A stretch of 64,000 nucleotides of DNA from positions 1-64,000 of the forward strand of contig NZ_JAKWJU010000002.1 of NCBI RefSeq assembly GCF_022524345.1, written 5' to 3'. A model generated the notes under the pieces. It saw only the letters and a program-made list of their open reading frames with translations, did not search any database and was not told the DNA's origin. Both the position numbers and the translations under genes were made by a program. Positions 16,644 to 25,837 of the stretch are shown here, one piece after another. This DNA is from Streptomyces marispadix (GTDB taxonomy: Bacteria > Actinomycetota > Actinomycetes > Streptomycetales > Streptomycetaceae). Every line of letters starts with the position of its first letter. Position 1 is the stretch's first letter.

Positions 16644-17387
16644 ATGCGGATCACCGTCGTGGGCAGCGGAGACGCCTTCGGGTCGGGCGGTCGCTTCCAG
16701 ACGTGCATCGCGCTGGGCCCTGACGACCCGGCAGCCGCCTCCCACACCCTCCTCGACTGCGGCGCGACGAGCGCCGTCGCGCTCAAGCAGCAGGGCTTCG
16801 ACCTGAATTCGATCGAGACGATCCTGGTCACCCACCTGCATGCGGACCACTTCGGGGGCATCCCTTTTCTCATTCTGGACGGCCAATTCCGCCGCCGTAC
16901 ACGTCCTTTGACGGTCGTGGGACCGCCGGGCACCGAACAGCGGCTGACGGAGGCGATGGAGGTCTGTTTCCCGGGCTCGTCGTCGGTCCAACGCCGTTTT
17001 CCCGTACGGGTGCTGGAGCACCAGGAACGCACCGCGCTTCCGACGGAGCGCTTCACAGCCATCCCCTACGAAGTACGGCACGCGGCCGGAGCACCCTCGT
17101 ATGCGATCCGCGTAGCAGACACCGATTCCGCAGCGCAGATCGCCTATTCAGGAGACACCGAGTGGACCGACGCCCTCATCGACGTCTCCGACGACACCGA
17201 CCTCTTCCTCTGCGAGGGATACGCACCACACCCCGTCCGCTGGCACCTCGACCTCACCACCCTCGCCGACCAGCACCACCGGCTGAAGACACAGCGACTG
17301 GTCCTCACCCACCTCTCACCCACCGCGCTCACCGCAGACCTGCACAGCTGGAACATCGCCCACGACGGCCTCACGTTGACCGTCTGA
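16644..17387 (+). CDS. Metallo-beta-lactamase-fold hydrolase
   Basis: A 247-residue MBL-fold enzyme of the RNase Z/phosphodiesterase-like branch. Metal-binding motif THLHADHFGG at 63-72 (H64, H66, D68, H69), later YSGDTEW with the bridging Asp, and a closing VLTHLSP motif. The start ATG 16644 has GAGGAGGAG just upstream. It is 27 bases after the SRPBCC gene and completes a three-gene operon. The substrate cannot be told; cyclic phosphodiesters, lactones or thioesters are possible. No signal peptide. Confidence 0.82.
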   Translation: MRITVVGSGDAFGSGGRFQTCIALGPDDPAAASHTLLDCGATSAVALKQQGFDLNSIETILVTHLHADHFGGIPFLILDGQFRRRTRPLTVVGPPGTEQRLTEAMEVCFPGSSSVQRRFPVRVLEHQERTALPTERFTAIPYEVRHAAGAPSYAIRVADTDSAAQIAYSGDTEWTDALIDVSDDTDLFLCEGYAPHPVRWHLDLTTLADQHHRLKTQRLVLTHLSPTALTADLHSWNIAHDGLTLTV

Positions 17388-17567
17388 CCCCCGGCACCTG
17401 AGGACCACACCAACCGGAGCGACCAACACGCCCCCCACCATGGCTCAACGCCGTTATGCGGCACAGGAGTTCGGCCCATCCCGGTTGCTCGGAGTCGTCT
17501 CCGCACCCCCCCGCAGGTGGCTGACCCAGCGCACACCCCCGTCAGGCCAACCACCCGCTGCGCGGGG

Positions 17568-18785
17568 TCACCCCCGAAGCCACCAGGGACTCGAGTACGC
17601 CACACCCCAGTCATTGCACGCGTGGCCCGAAGGCCCCGGGGACGGGTTCGCCTGAGACGGGTCGGAGACGCGCAGGACGATCCAGTCGCCGTCTGCCGCG
17701 TCGAGGGGCACGGTGAACTTCGTCAGCCGATTGGACTGGGTCTCGACGACGTCCGCGACGGTCGGGGCGTCCGAACCCGGGCGCAGGACCTGGACGTTGA
17801 GGGGCTTGCCCTCCCACTCGGGGCCACGGTCCAAATCGACGGTGAACTGCACGTCGCCCGAGGCCAGACCGAGAGTGCCGCCCATCTGGACGCCGTTCGC
17901 CACGGCGTCGAGTCGCAGCCCCGATACGCGCGTTGCGAAGAAGCGCCGGGCCCGCATCGCCTCGAAGACGCCCGCGCGGGTGTTCTCGGTGACCCACAGC
18001 CCGCTGCGGCCCTTGCCCTCGGGGAAGCCCCAGTCCGTGCCGTGCTCGTCGGTGACGCCCGTCAGGCCGGTACGCCATCCCTTGTTGAGGCAGGCCACGA
18101 GCGGCGAGCGGCCGGTCTTCGACCAGCCGTCGAAGAGATAGTCGTCGCCGCGGTTGAACATCTCCAGGCCGACCATCTTCTCCAACACCCCTGACGAGAA
18201 GCTGAAGTTGTCGAACATCCCGGGCTCGCGACCGGGGTGGTTGAAGCTGGCGACGGCGTCGCGGCCCTCCAGCCAGCCGTAGAGCGAGCCCGGACTGCCG
18301 GCGCCGCCCAGGTCGACCCAGTCGTCGGTGAACCAGACGTTGGCGTGGCCGTGCAGCGGGTGGGACCACTCGAAGCCGCGGATGGCGGTGTAGTCCCCGG
18401 GATCGTTGGCGGCGTCCGCGAGCTGCCCCGTCCGGTCCCACTCTTCCGAGCTGAGGCCCTCGACCGACAGCAGCGTGGCGTGATCGGTGAGAGCGGCGAC
18501 GTCCAGACCCGCGTCGCGCATGGACGCGAAGGCGAGTTCGGGATTGCCGTCACCGTCGGACATCGCGGTGTGGTTGTGCATGTCGGCGTGGACGAGCGTG
18601 GTGCCCTGCCTGAGCCGGGAGCCGCGCGCGGCGCCGGTGCGCTTGACCGGTACGTCCGACGATCTGGCCGTACGGGTACTGACCGCACTCGCGGTCCCCG
18701 GCACCGAGGCAGCTATGAGAAGCCCGCTCGCCCCGGCGAGCATGGATCGTCGGCTGGGTCTGTGGTGGTGGTCGTGTGTCGTCAT
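17568..18785 (-). CDS. Tat-exported PHP-domain (CehA/McbA-like) metallohydrolase
   Basis: A 405-residue exported protein. The twin-arginine signal is SRRSMLAGASGLL (residues 11-23), followed by a hydrophobic stretch and an Ala-rich cut site. The PHP fold begins at HADMHNHTAMSDGDG (metal-binding His/Asp), with ALTDHATLLS, GFEWSHPLHGHANVWF and SFNHPGREPG supplying further His residues. Family members hydrolyse phosphoesters, or carbamates in the CehA/McbA branch, with a metal centre. The C-terminal ~90 residues form a beta-rich extra domain. Monocistronic, convergent with the MBL gene. The substrate is unknown. Confidence 0.8.
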   Translation of the reverse strand: MTTHDHHHRPSRRSMLAGASGLLIAASVPGTASAVSTRTARSSDVPVKRTGAARGSRLRQGTTLVHADMHNHTAMSDGDGNPELAFASMRDAGLDVAALTDHATLLSVEGLSSEEWDRTGQLADAANDPGDYTAIRGFEWSHPLHGHANVWFTDDWVDLGGAGSPGSLYGWLEGRDAVASFNHPGREPGMFDNFSFSSGVLEKMVGLEMFNRGDDYLFDGWSKTGRSPLVACLNKGWRTGLTGVTDEHGTDWGFPEGKGRSGLWVTENTRAGVFEAMRARRFFATRVSGLRLDAVANGVQMGGTLGLASGDVQFTVDLDRGPEWEGKPLNVQVLRPGSDAPTVADVVETQSNRLTKFTVPLDAADGDWIVLRVSDPSQANPSPGPSGHACNDWGVAYSSPWWLRG

Positions 18786-19085
18786 GCGGGGTGTCTAGCG
18801 CAGACTGCCTTACCCGTCAGTACCCCGCGCACGACGGATGTCTGAACTCTTCGCCGAAGACGGCCTGTTCGGGCAATTCCTCCGGCGATCAGTACCTCCT
18901 CACCCTTGCCGGCGGCCGGGCGGACCGGTAGCCGAGTGGGACTGCGCGCCGCCACACTCCCCTGGAGCCGGGTTGTGGCATCGCGGCTGAGGGCGAGCCG
19001 CAAGGGCTGAGCGCGGGACCTGCGGTGTGGACCGCCGATCCCGCGCTCGACCTTGCAGCTTCCGGCCGCCCCCGCTGGGCTTCGT
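18786..19085. other. Intergenic region, nothing recognised
   Basis: Three hundred bases between two leftward genes. No gene, clear stem-loop or operator was seen. The promoter of the PHP-domain gene should be in the first ~100 bases. Confidence 0.35.
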
Positions 19086-20588
19086 TCACTCGTCGATCGC
19101 CGCTCCGAACTGCGCGTTGGCCGCGGGCGCCCCGAGGCGCGCCCCGTCGTAGGTCCACGTGCCGGTGGCGACCAGTCCCGACGACGACGCGGGCAGGACC
19201 CATATGAAGCCGTCGTTGGTGTTCTCGCCCGGTGCCGCCGCGAGCAGGCCGAAGAGGCCGTTCTTGTCGGCGTCGATGAGCCGCACCTGGCCGCCCCACC
19301 GGTCCGAGCCCTCCGCGATGCCGGGGATGTCGGCGTGGTTCTGGTCGAAGCTGCGTGCCCCGGTCGCCGTCAGCCCGCCCGCCGCCCCGCGCAGTGTCCA
19401 GACCGCCCCCGCGTCGGGCGTCGAGCCGATGTCCTCACCGGGTGCGCCGACGGCGAGGTCGGGACGGCCGTCGCCGTTGGTGTCGCCGGAGGACATCTCG
19501 GAGCCCCACATGTCGCCTGCCTCGGCCACGCCGGGTACGCCCGGGGAGTCCTGCGTCCACGTCTGCGACGGGGCCGGGTCGAGACCGGAGAGATCGCCCT
19601 TGCCGAGGTAGACGGAGACGGAACCGCCCAGCGGCGAGCCAGAGCCCGTGTCGCCGATGGCGAGGTCGTCCTGCCCGTCATGGTTGAAGTCGCTGGAGTT
19701 GATGCCTGGCCCGCCCTCGAACGTGCCGCCGTCTCCCAACGCGCCCGCGTCGGCCGCGCCGTGCAGTACCTGCGTGACACCGGCGCCCGGCTTGTCACCG
19801 GTGGTGACTCCGGAGATCGCCAGGTCCGCCCACGAGTCCTCGTTGTAGTTGCCATGGCTGAGGCTCCGCAGCGCCAGGCCGCCGGCGGCAGGGGCAACGT
19901 CCAGCGCCTGTGATCCTTCGGCTGCCGGCTTCAGCTGCTGGGCCGCAGCCCCGGGCGGGGCGGTGAAGAACAGCAGTGTCTCGTTCTCCAGGACGGCGAT
20001 GCTGTCGCGCAGGTTGGCGTCCGGCTCCGCAGGGTCGGGGGCGAAGTACCTGGCCGCCTCGATGGCCCGTCCGAAGTTCGCGCCCGCTCGCGGCTGGTCG
20101 GGGTTCTCCAGCCAGGTGCTGTCGCTGCCGTGCAGCCCGGTGGGCGAACCCCAGAAGACGATGGCGCCGCCCGCGTCTGACAGCCCCGCAAGGTCCTCAC
20201 CGGGGATGCCCACGATCGCGTCGTCGTAGCCGTCATTGTCCAGGTCGCCGGAGGCCACGGCCCGGCCGACGCCGTCGCCGGCCTCGGCACCGCCGGGGAC
20301 GCCGGAGGTGTTCTGATTGAGGACGCTCTTCTTGGTGGTGCTGAGACCACTCGACGAGCTGTACTGCACGGTGACGTAGCCGGCGCCCGAGGCGCCGCCC
20401 ACCGTGCCGCCGGGGACTCCGGTCAGCACGTCGTCGTAACCGTTGCCGTCGTAGTCGCAGTTGCGCTGCTGCCAGCCGATGGACGGGAAGGGCACGGAGG
20501 CCTGTGCGGCGGGTGCCGCGACAAGGGCCCCGCCGGTGAGGGTGAACAATGCCGTGGCCGTGAGGGCCACGTTTCTGAAGTAGCGCAC
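19086..20588 (-). CDS. Secreted FG-GAP repeat (integrin-alpha-like) protein
   Basis: A 500-residue secreted beta-propeller. The GTG start at 20588 is preceded by AAGGAGG. Residues 1-31 are a signal peptide ending in an AQA cut site. The mature part repeats calcium-binding FG-GAP units: DYDGNGYDDVLTGVPGG, DLDNDGYDDAIVGIPGE, NYNEDSWADLAISG, DFNHDGQDDLAIGD, DTNGDGRPDLAVGAPGE and a degenerate last DADKNGLFG. The D-x-D/N-x-D loops bind Ca2+. No catalytic domain is attached; such proteins are thought to act in surface binding. Monocistronic. Confidence 0.87.
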   Translation of the reverse strand: MRYFRNVALTATALFTLTGGALVAAPAAQASVPFPSIGWQQRNCDYDGNGYDDVLTGVPGGTVGGASGAGYVTVQYSSSSGLSTTKKSVLNQNTSGVPGGAEAGDGVGRAVASGDLDNDGYDDAIVGIPGEDLAGLSDAGGAIVFWGSPTGLHGSDSTWLENPDQPRAGANFGRAIEAARYFAPDPAEPDANLRDSIAVLENETLLFFTAPPGAAAQQLKPAAEGSQALDVAPAAGGLALRSLSHGNYNEDSWADLAISGVTTGDKPGAGVTQVLHGAADAGALGDGGTFEGGPGINSSDFNHDGQDDLAIGDTGSGSPLGGSVSVYLGKGDLSGLDPAPSQTWTQDSPGVPGVAEAGDMWGSEMSSGDTNGDGRPDLAVGAPGEDIGSTPDAGAVWTLRGAAGGLTATGARSFDQNHADIPGIAEGSDRWGGQVRLIDADKNGLFGLLAAAPGENTNDGFIWVLPASSSGLVATGTWTYDGARLGAPAANAQFGAAIDE

Positions 20589-21026
20589 AGGAGAGCCTCC
20601 TTGGTCCCCTCAAACTGCTGTGCCGTGCTGGTCAGCCCCTGGTGGACTGTGCGTGGGCGGAGAGAACGCGGCCGGTTCCCGGGAAGCCCCGGGGAACCGG
20701 CCGACGGGTTCCGCGGAGGAGCGGTGGCGCCGCCGCGGTGGCCGCGGTACGGCGTCGAGTCCCTCCGCGACCTCGCCCGTTGAGTGATGCGATGACAGCG
20801 ATGACGGCAACGTCCGTATTGCAGTCACCAAGAAGACAATCCAGGTTCGTCCAGGGTTGTACGGGATCGGGATCGGGACGGCGCCTGGGCTGCCCGATGC
20901 TGCGGCTGGTGCAGTGCTCGATCCAGAGCGGGACCGCCTTCGCACGGGACAGGCACGTTCCCTCAAGAAGATCGGTCAAGCGAGGCGAGAAGACCCCCAG
21001 CCCTGAGCACGGCCGCACAGTGGTGC
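20589..21026. other. Intergenic region, no supported gene
   Basis: Reading frames on both strands lack family-like sequence. Base composition is more balanced than around it. The promoter of the FG-GAP gene is expected at the left side. Confidence 0.35.
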
Positions 21027-21284
21027 ATGCGACCGTGGCCCTGGCGTTTCGCAAGCCGCGAGCCCAGCCCGGCCGTGCTGGCGAAGAGCCGGGTAGGCGG
21101 GCACTGGGAGTCGACAGAGAAGCCGCCTCACCGGACGCGTTTCAATCCGGGCGTCGGGCCCTATCGCGTGTGGCGCTGCGTAGAGCTGATGCGGGAGGCG
21201 GACTCCACTGTCGAGGAACTGAAGCGTCAACTCGAAGGCCGCGCCCGATTTATGGATCTCGTTCAGAGAGTTCGTGCCGAGTGA
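21027..21284 (+). CDS. Small hypothetical protein, doubtful
   Basis: Not recognised. The last ~45 residues, FNPGVGPYRVWRCVELMREA then DSTVEELKRQLEGRARFMDL, read like a real protein: charged, helix-forming and with low Arg/Pro bias, while the first ~35 do not. No good ribosome site precedes the ATG. It may be the C-terminal remnant of a gene rather than an intact one. The G+C content is lower than in neighbouring genes. Confidence 0.35.
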   Translation: MRPWPWRFASREPSPAVLAKSRVGGHWESTEKPPHRTRFNPGVGPYRVWRCVELMREADSTVEELKRQLEGRARFMDLVQRVRAE

Positions 21285-21318
21285 CCGGGAGACGACGGCC
21301 AACAAAGTCGAGGCGCCG

Positions 21319-21690
21319 CTACCACCATCGACTGCAACTGACGTTGTCACAGGCGCGCATATACACGCTCCGGGCGCCCCAATAAGGGTAGTTCTTTCCG
21401 AACCTCATCTTCTTGTGTGTTACCCGCCCCGATTCCCAGTAGATCTTCATCTGCACAGAGACGTGGGCGTCGGCGCCCGCCCACTTGAGGCGGCCGTCGT
21501 AACCGCCGTGCCCGTCCTTCTTCCACCATTTCCCGACGTCAGCCGCGAGACCCTTGGTGGGTGTGTACAGGGTCCTGACCGCGTGTTCGGTGAAGTGCGG
21601 CTTGGACGGCGCAGCGCTGGCCGCTTGTCCACCGGCAAGAGTCATTGCGGTGGCTGCGGCAATTACAACTGCCACACGTCGGATGTGCAT
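21319..21690 (-). CDS. Small secreted protein of unknown function
   Basis: A 123-residue secreted protein. Residues 1-27 form a clear signal peptide (MHIRRVAVVIAAATAMTLAG, then an ASA cut site). The mature ~96 residues are basic and aromatic-rich with Trp pairs (GKWWKKDGHGGYDGRLKW, ending in SCSRWW) and two cysteines near the end (ACDNVSCS) that could form a disulfide. The ATG is preceded by GGGGGAA. I recognise no family. Size and composition fit a small extracellular binding protein or inhibitor, but that is speculation. Confidence 0.7.
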   Translation of the reverse strand: MHIRRVAVVIAAATAMTLAGGQAASAAPSKPHFTEHAVRTLYTPTKGLAADVGKWWKKDGHGGYDGRLKWAGADAHVSVQMKIYWESGRVTHKKMRFGKNYPYWGARSVYMRACDNVSCSRWW

Positions 21691-21853
21691 GCGATGTTCC
21701 CCCTTGACTCCGATGCCCCTCAGTTGATCTGAGGGTGCAGCGCGAGCGTTCTTTCGGTATTGCGCCCACTTGCCCGCGCCGCCGTTCTACGTGGTCGATA
21801 TTCAAAGCTAGCCCGCGACTTCGGAGACGTCGTTAGCGGTGAGTGCCAGCCCC

Positions 21854-22855
21854 TTAGCGTGGCGCGCCAGAGCTCTCGTACAGGGCGAGCTGTCGGTATT
21901 CGCGCGGCGGCATGCCGTAGGCGGTGCGGAAGGCCCGGGTGAAGTCGGCGGGACGGCGGAAGCCCCATCGGATGGCGATGGCATTGATGGGCCGGGTGGC
22001 CAGTGTTGGATCGGCCAAGTCGCGGCGGGCGCGTTCGAGTCGCTGCTCGCGGATGAACATGCTGACGGTGGTGCCCTGGCTCTGGAAGATCCGATGCAGG
22101 GTGCGGGATGAAATGTGGTGGGCCGCGGCGATCATGTCCGGGGCGAGACGAGGGTCGCCCAAGTGCCGGTATATGAAGGCGTGGACGCGTACGGCCAGGG
22201 TCTGTCGATGGGTCTCGGGCGGAAGTTCGCGGTCGGCGCCGAAGTGATGGGCGACCAACGACGCGGCGAGGTCGAGTGCCACGCCGCCCAGCCGCGAGGC
22301 GTCCGTGGGCCCGTAGCGGGTCGTGTCGGTGGCCAGACGAGCGATGAACTGGGCGAACAGGGCGCCGAGTCCCTGCCGGGCGGGTAAGTCGGCCGCCAGC
22401 AGCCGGTCGGCGGCATCGGCCGGAAGCGGCAACAGCGCCCGGGGTAGGAGGGCTTGCACCAGTGTGACCCCGCTTGGAGCCTCGCTCTGGTCGGCGGCGA
22501 GCCGTCCCAGGTAGGGCCGTGATGTGGTGGACAGTGTCAGGTCCCCGGAACCCAGGACGGTCTGCCGGTCGGCCTGTTCGATGGCGACGGATCCTCGCTG
22601 GGCGAGAGCGAGGTGGTACAACTCCGGGTCGGACTGCCGGATCAGCTTCGGCGTGCGGTGGGAGTGCAGCGAGGGACAGGTGAGTACGGACACCTGCACC
22701 GGGCCCAATTCCAGCAGGCGCAGGGTCGCGTCGAAGTCGTCGGCGTGGTCGGTACGAAGCTCGGTGGGCGCATGGCTGGCGAAGACCAGTTGACGCCATC
22801 CGTCGAACCGCTCCGCCGGAGGCAGGTCCTCACCCCGGAACACCGTCTCGAACAC
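21854..22855 (-). CDS. AraC-family transcriptional regulator
   Basis: A 333-residue regulator. Residues 1-190 match the AraC-binding-like N-terminal domain (DGWRQLVFASHAP..., later a GDLTLSTTSRPYLG turn). The C-terminal double helix-turn-helix includes APDMIAAAHHISSRTLHRIF and the second motif WGFRRPADFTRAFRTAYGMP. The GTG at 22855 is preferred over an upstream ATG because GGGGGAG lies six bases ahead and the sequence before it is not protein-like. No partner gene is obvious; the next leftward gene is the small secreted protein. Confidence 0.87.
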   Translation of the reverse strand: MFETVFRGEDLPPAERFDGWRQLVFASHAPTELRTDHADDFDATLRLLELGPVQVSVLTCPSLHSHRTPKLIRQSDPELYHLALAQRGSVAIEQADRQTVLGSGDLTLSTTSRPYLGRLAADQSEAPSGVTLVQALLPRALLPLPADAADRLLAADLPARQGLGALFAQFIARLATDTTRYGPTDASRLGGVALDLAASLVAHHFGADRELPPETHRQTLAVRVHAFIYRHLGDPRLAPDMIAAAHHISSRTLHRIFQSQGTTVSMFIREQRLERARRDLADPTLATRPINAIAIRWGFRRPADFTRAFRTAYGMPPREYRQLALYESSGAPR

Positions 22856-23045
22856 CGTTAGCTCCCCCTCTGCCCCGCATTCTTGAGAGTCTCCGGTGCG
22901 GCCAGCGTGCCATGCACCCGGGGCCCGACACATTCGGATCAGAGCGCGCGAGATGCCGAATCCCGATGCGGCCGCGAGCTGTCGGAGACCCCCCGACGTG
23001 GCTACACCCGCCTCCCGTAATGCGGTGCGGCAGCTTGCAGCACGC

Positions 23046-23897
23046 TCACGTCGTGTCCGGCGTCAGCTTGTAGTGGAGACGGAGTGCCGTCGCGGACCAC
23101 AGGCGAAGTACATGGTCCGTACGGAGAGTGCCCTCGCGGTCGGCATAGACACGGAAGGACTCATGTATCGGCGCGCGGGCGGCGTGAGTGCGACCACGGT
23201 GCGCGACCACCACGTATGCACCGTTGTCCCCGAAGGCACCGGAGGGAGAGGTCAATTCCAGTGCGCCGTCCGGCGAGACGCTGGGGCGCAGGAAGACCTG
23301 GACGTTGCCGGCCTCAAGTGGAAAGGCCACGTGGACACTTGGCTGCAAGGAGCCCGGCAGCAGCCGTGCCGAATAGCATCCGCTGTAGACGTACTCCCCC
23401 GTGGCCCGCAGCTTCCGTATCCATCCCGCGGCGCGCTGTTCTCCGTCAGCGTCGACGATTGCGGCCACCCTGCTGTCCATGCCGTGGGCGACGTCGAGTG
23501 GCCGCATCGGTAGCGCGAGTTGCTGCACACGGCGTCCGAAGAACCGCGAGACGAGTTCACCGCCGGGCCGGAACAGGGCGCTCCACTGGGTCCACACCTC
23601 CAGGCGCCAGTCGGAGGTGTGCTCGTAGAAGTCACGGATCTCCGGGCGCAGTTCGGCAGCCTTGAAGTCCGGCCCGTCGAGCTGAGACATGTCCGGCAGC
23701 AAACCCCCGCCGTCCTGCTCGCGGACCGTGCCGCCGTGCGCCGCTGCGGCCGCGCGCAGCCATCCGTCGCCGACGGTCCCGGCGTCGTGCATGGGGGCCG
23801 CCAGCCACCGGTGTTCACCCGCCAAGTCGACGGGGCGGCCCCTGATGCGCCAGAACGCCCGGGACGCGCGGTCCAGCCTCGCCGTGAACGAACTCAT
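23046..23897 (-). CDS. Conserved actinobacterial hypothetical protein
   Basis: A 283-residue cytoplasmic protein without signal or membrane segments. Its text, including EHRWLAAP, DMSQLDGPDF, IRDFYEHTSDWRLEVWTQWS, RRVQQLALPMRPLDVAHGMDS and GEYVYSGCY, matches a conserved family I recall from Streptomyces and relatives but whose function I do not know. The VHVAFPLEAGNVQVFLRP block suggests a beta-barrel, lipocalin- or SRPBCC-like half. ATG at 23897. It sits upstream of the AraC gene on the same strand, with 190 bases between. Confidence 0.7.
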   Translation of the reverse strand: MSSFTARLDRASRAFWRIRGRPVDLAGEHRWLAAPMHDAGTVGDGWLRAAAAAHGGTVREQDGGGLLPDMSQLDGPDFKAAELRPEIRDFYEHTSDWRLEVWTQWSALFRPGGELVSRFFGRRVQQLALPMRPLDVAHGMDSRVAAIVDADGEQRAAGWIRKLRATGEYVYSGCYSARLLPGSLQPSVHVAFPLEAGNVQVFLRPSVSPDGALELTSPSGAFGDNGAYVVVAHRGRTHAARAPIHESFRVYADREGTLRTDHVLRLWSATALRLHYKLTPDTT

Positions 23898-23987
23898 GCG
23901 GCAAGCATGTCAGTTACTTGCCGCAGAAGAACCAGCTCACGGCACGAACCCTCACCGGAGCACCGGCGACCTGCGTCACGCCCGTGG

Positions 23988-24212
23988 TCAGTCCGCGCCG
24001 CCCTGCATCGGGGCCCAGAACTCCTCGAACGACATCGTGCCGTCGCCGTCCGTGTCGAGTACGTCGATGAATTGCTGCGCCTGCTCCTCGGTGAGGTGCT
24101 CGCCGCGCAGTTCGGCGACCACCTGCTGGTATTCCTTGGCGGTTATCTGCCCGTCGCCATCGAGGTCGTATGCGTCGAAGACCTTGCGCGCCGCCGCTTT
24201 CATGTCCACCAC
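23988..24212 (-). CDS. EF-hand calcium-binding protein
   Basis: A 74-residue calmodulin-like protein with two canonical EF-hand loops: DLDGDGQITAKE (residues 16-27) and DTDGDGTMSFEE (53-64), each with Asp at positions 1, 3 and 5 and Glu at 12. The GTG start is at 24212. Streptomyces carry several such small cytoplasmic calcium sensors or buffers linked to aerial growth. It lies 90 bases upstream of the previous gene on the same strand and may share its transcript. Confidence 0.92.
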   Translation of the reverse strand: MVDMKAAARKVFDAYDLDGDGQITAKEYQQVVAELRGEHLTEEQAQQFIDVLDTDGDGTMSFEEFWAPMQGGAD

Positions 24213-24643
24213 GTGAGTTCGCCTTTCCTCGTTGGATGTCGGGCGATGTTACTGCGCATTGATCGCCGGCAGCACCGGCCCCCTCGTCTCCTCGCATGGG
24301 CATCCGTCCGCCGCTTCCGTGCCCCGATACGGCACCACCACGCACCACCACGCCCTGTTCGCGCGCTGGAGTGGCGACGGCAAGGTGACCGGGTCACCGC
24401 ATCGCCGCCACGGGGCCGCCGAGCTCGCACCTCGTCCGCGTTGGAACGCCCAAGTCTGGAAGGCCAGACGGCGGGGGCGGGAACAGCCGGTCCGGTCGGC
24501 AGGTTGCATCGACCGAGGGCCGGCGCCGCACGGGCGGGGGACACGGAGACCACGAGGTCCTCCGCCGCACCAGGATGTCCCAGGATCGCGGTACGCCCGC
24601 CGCCCACTCGGACCAGACGTATCTCTTGCAGGAGGACTTTTTC
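24213..24643. other. Intergenic region with a trace of an AraC regulator
   Basis: No intact gene. Bases about 24305-24340 read GTCCGCCGCTTCCGTGCCCC followed by GATACGGCACCACC, nearly identical to the conserved C-terminal VRRFRARYGTTP region of the AraC gene at 36620-36660, with one extra C. Nothing around it extends the match clearly, so it is at best a fragment. The promoter of the deacetylase should be in the last 150 bases. Confidence 0.35.
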
Positions 24644-25477
24644 ATGACTGACCGGCCCTTGACGCTCATGGCAGTACACGCCCACCCCGACGACGAGGCC
24701 ACCGGAACCGGAGGGATTCTCGCGCGGTACGCCGCGGAGGGCATCCGCACGGTTCTCGTGACCTGTACGGACGGCGGTTGCGGGGACGGACCGGGGGGCG
24801 TCAAGCCGGGCGATCCCGAGCACGATCCCGCGGCCGTCGCCTTGATGCGCCGCCAGGAACTCGAGGCGAGCTGCGACGTCCTCAAGGTCAGCGATCTGGA
24901 GCTGCTGAACTATGCCGACTCCGGGATGACTGGCTGGCCGAGCAACGACGCCCCGGGATCCTTCTGGCAGACCCCCGTGGAGGAAGGCGCCGCCCGGCTT
25001 GCGGAACTCATGGAGCACTACCGGCCCGATGTGGTCGTCACCTACGACGAGAACGGCTTCTACGGACACCCCGACCACATCCAGGCCCACCGCATCACGA
25101 TGGCGGCGCTGGAGATGACCGCGCTGACGCCGAAGACGTACTGGACGACGGTGCCCCGCTCGATGATGCAGCGGTTCGGGGAGACCATGCGCGAGTTTCA
25201 GGAGGACATGCCGGAGCCGGATCCCGCCGAGGCCGCCGCGATGGCCGAGATCGGCCTCCCCGACGACGAGATCACCACGTGGGTGGACACCACCGCATTC
25301 AGCGGCCAGAAGTTCGATGCGCTGGCCGCGCACGCCAGTCAGGGCGAGAACATCTTCTTCCTCAAGATGGGCAAGGAGCGGTTCGGCGAGCTGATGGGCA
25401 TGGAGACCTTCCTACGTGTCAAGGACACCACCGGCGCGGCCGTGCCCGAGAACGATCTCTTCGCCGGACTGCGCTGA
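24644..25477 (+). CDS. PIG-L/LmbE-family N-acetylglucosaminyl deacetylase
   Basis: A 277-residue zinc deacetylase. The metal motif is AVHAHPDDEA (H14, D16, D17) and the second metal/catalytic motif is FYGHPDHIQAHR. The start ATG at 24644 follows GCAGGAGGA; an upstream in-frame ATG at 24575 lacks a ribosome site. Members remove acetyl groups from GlcNAc in mycothiol synthesis (MshB), cleave mycothiol conjugates (Mca), or act on glycopeptides. Length and the GGCGDGPGGVKPGDPEHDP insertion resemble Mca/MshB-like enzymes, but no mycothiol gene is nearby, so the substrate is open. Confidence 0.85.
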   Translation: MTDRPLTLMAVHAHPDDEATGTGGILARYAAEGIRTVLVTCTDGGCGDGPGGVKPGDPEHDPAAVALMRRQELEASCDVLKVSDLELLNYADSGMTGWPSNDAPGSFWQTPVEEGAARLAELMEHYRPDVVVTYDENGFYGHPDHIQAHRITMAALEMTALTPKTYWTTVPRSMMQRFGETMREFQEDMPEPDPAEAAAMAEIGLPDDEITTWVDTTAFSGQKFDALAAHASQGENIFFLKMGKERFGELMGMETFLRVKDTTGAAVPENDLFAGLR

Positions 25478-25837
25478 TCCGCCCGTCCGGCCGGGTCCGG
25501 GACAGTTCCTCGGACGCACGGCGCGATCGAGAGGGCCACACGCCCGACCCCGTCGCGCTTGTGAACACGGCGGCGCGGGCGGGGCGTTGAGGGGCGGAGG
25601 CGACGCCGGCCGGCCGGGTCCTGGCGGCCTGGCCTGTTCCGGTTCCGGCCGCGGTTGTTCGGCGGCCTCCGCCCGCGGATGCCGCAACGTCCGGGACTTC
25701 ACGCAAACTTCACGCAACGAAGGCAGCGTCGAGCGGAAGCACTACCTGGCGGCGGCTCGTCTTCGGAGCTGACACACCGCCTCGGCCGGTGAGTTGGGCG
25801 GCGGTGTGGATTCGACAAGTGAACTCACCGCCGCCTC
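25478..25837. other. Intergenic region
   Basis: No gene recognised. G+C-rich with no clear terminator. It leads into the regulated GH16 promoter. Confidence 0.35.
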
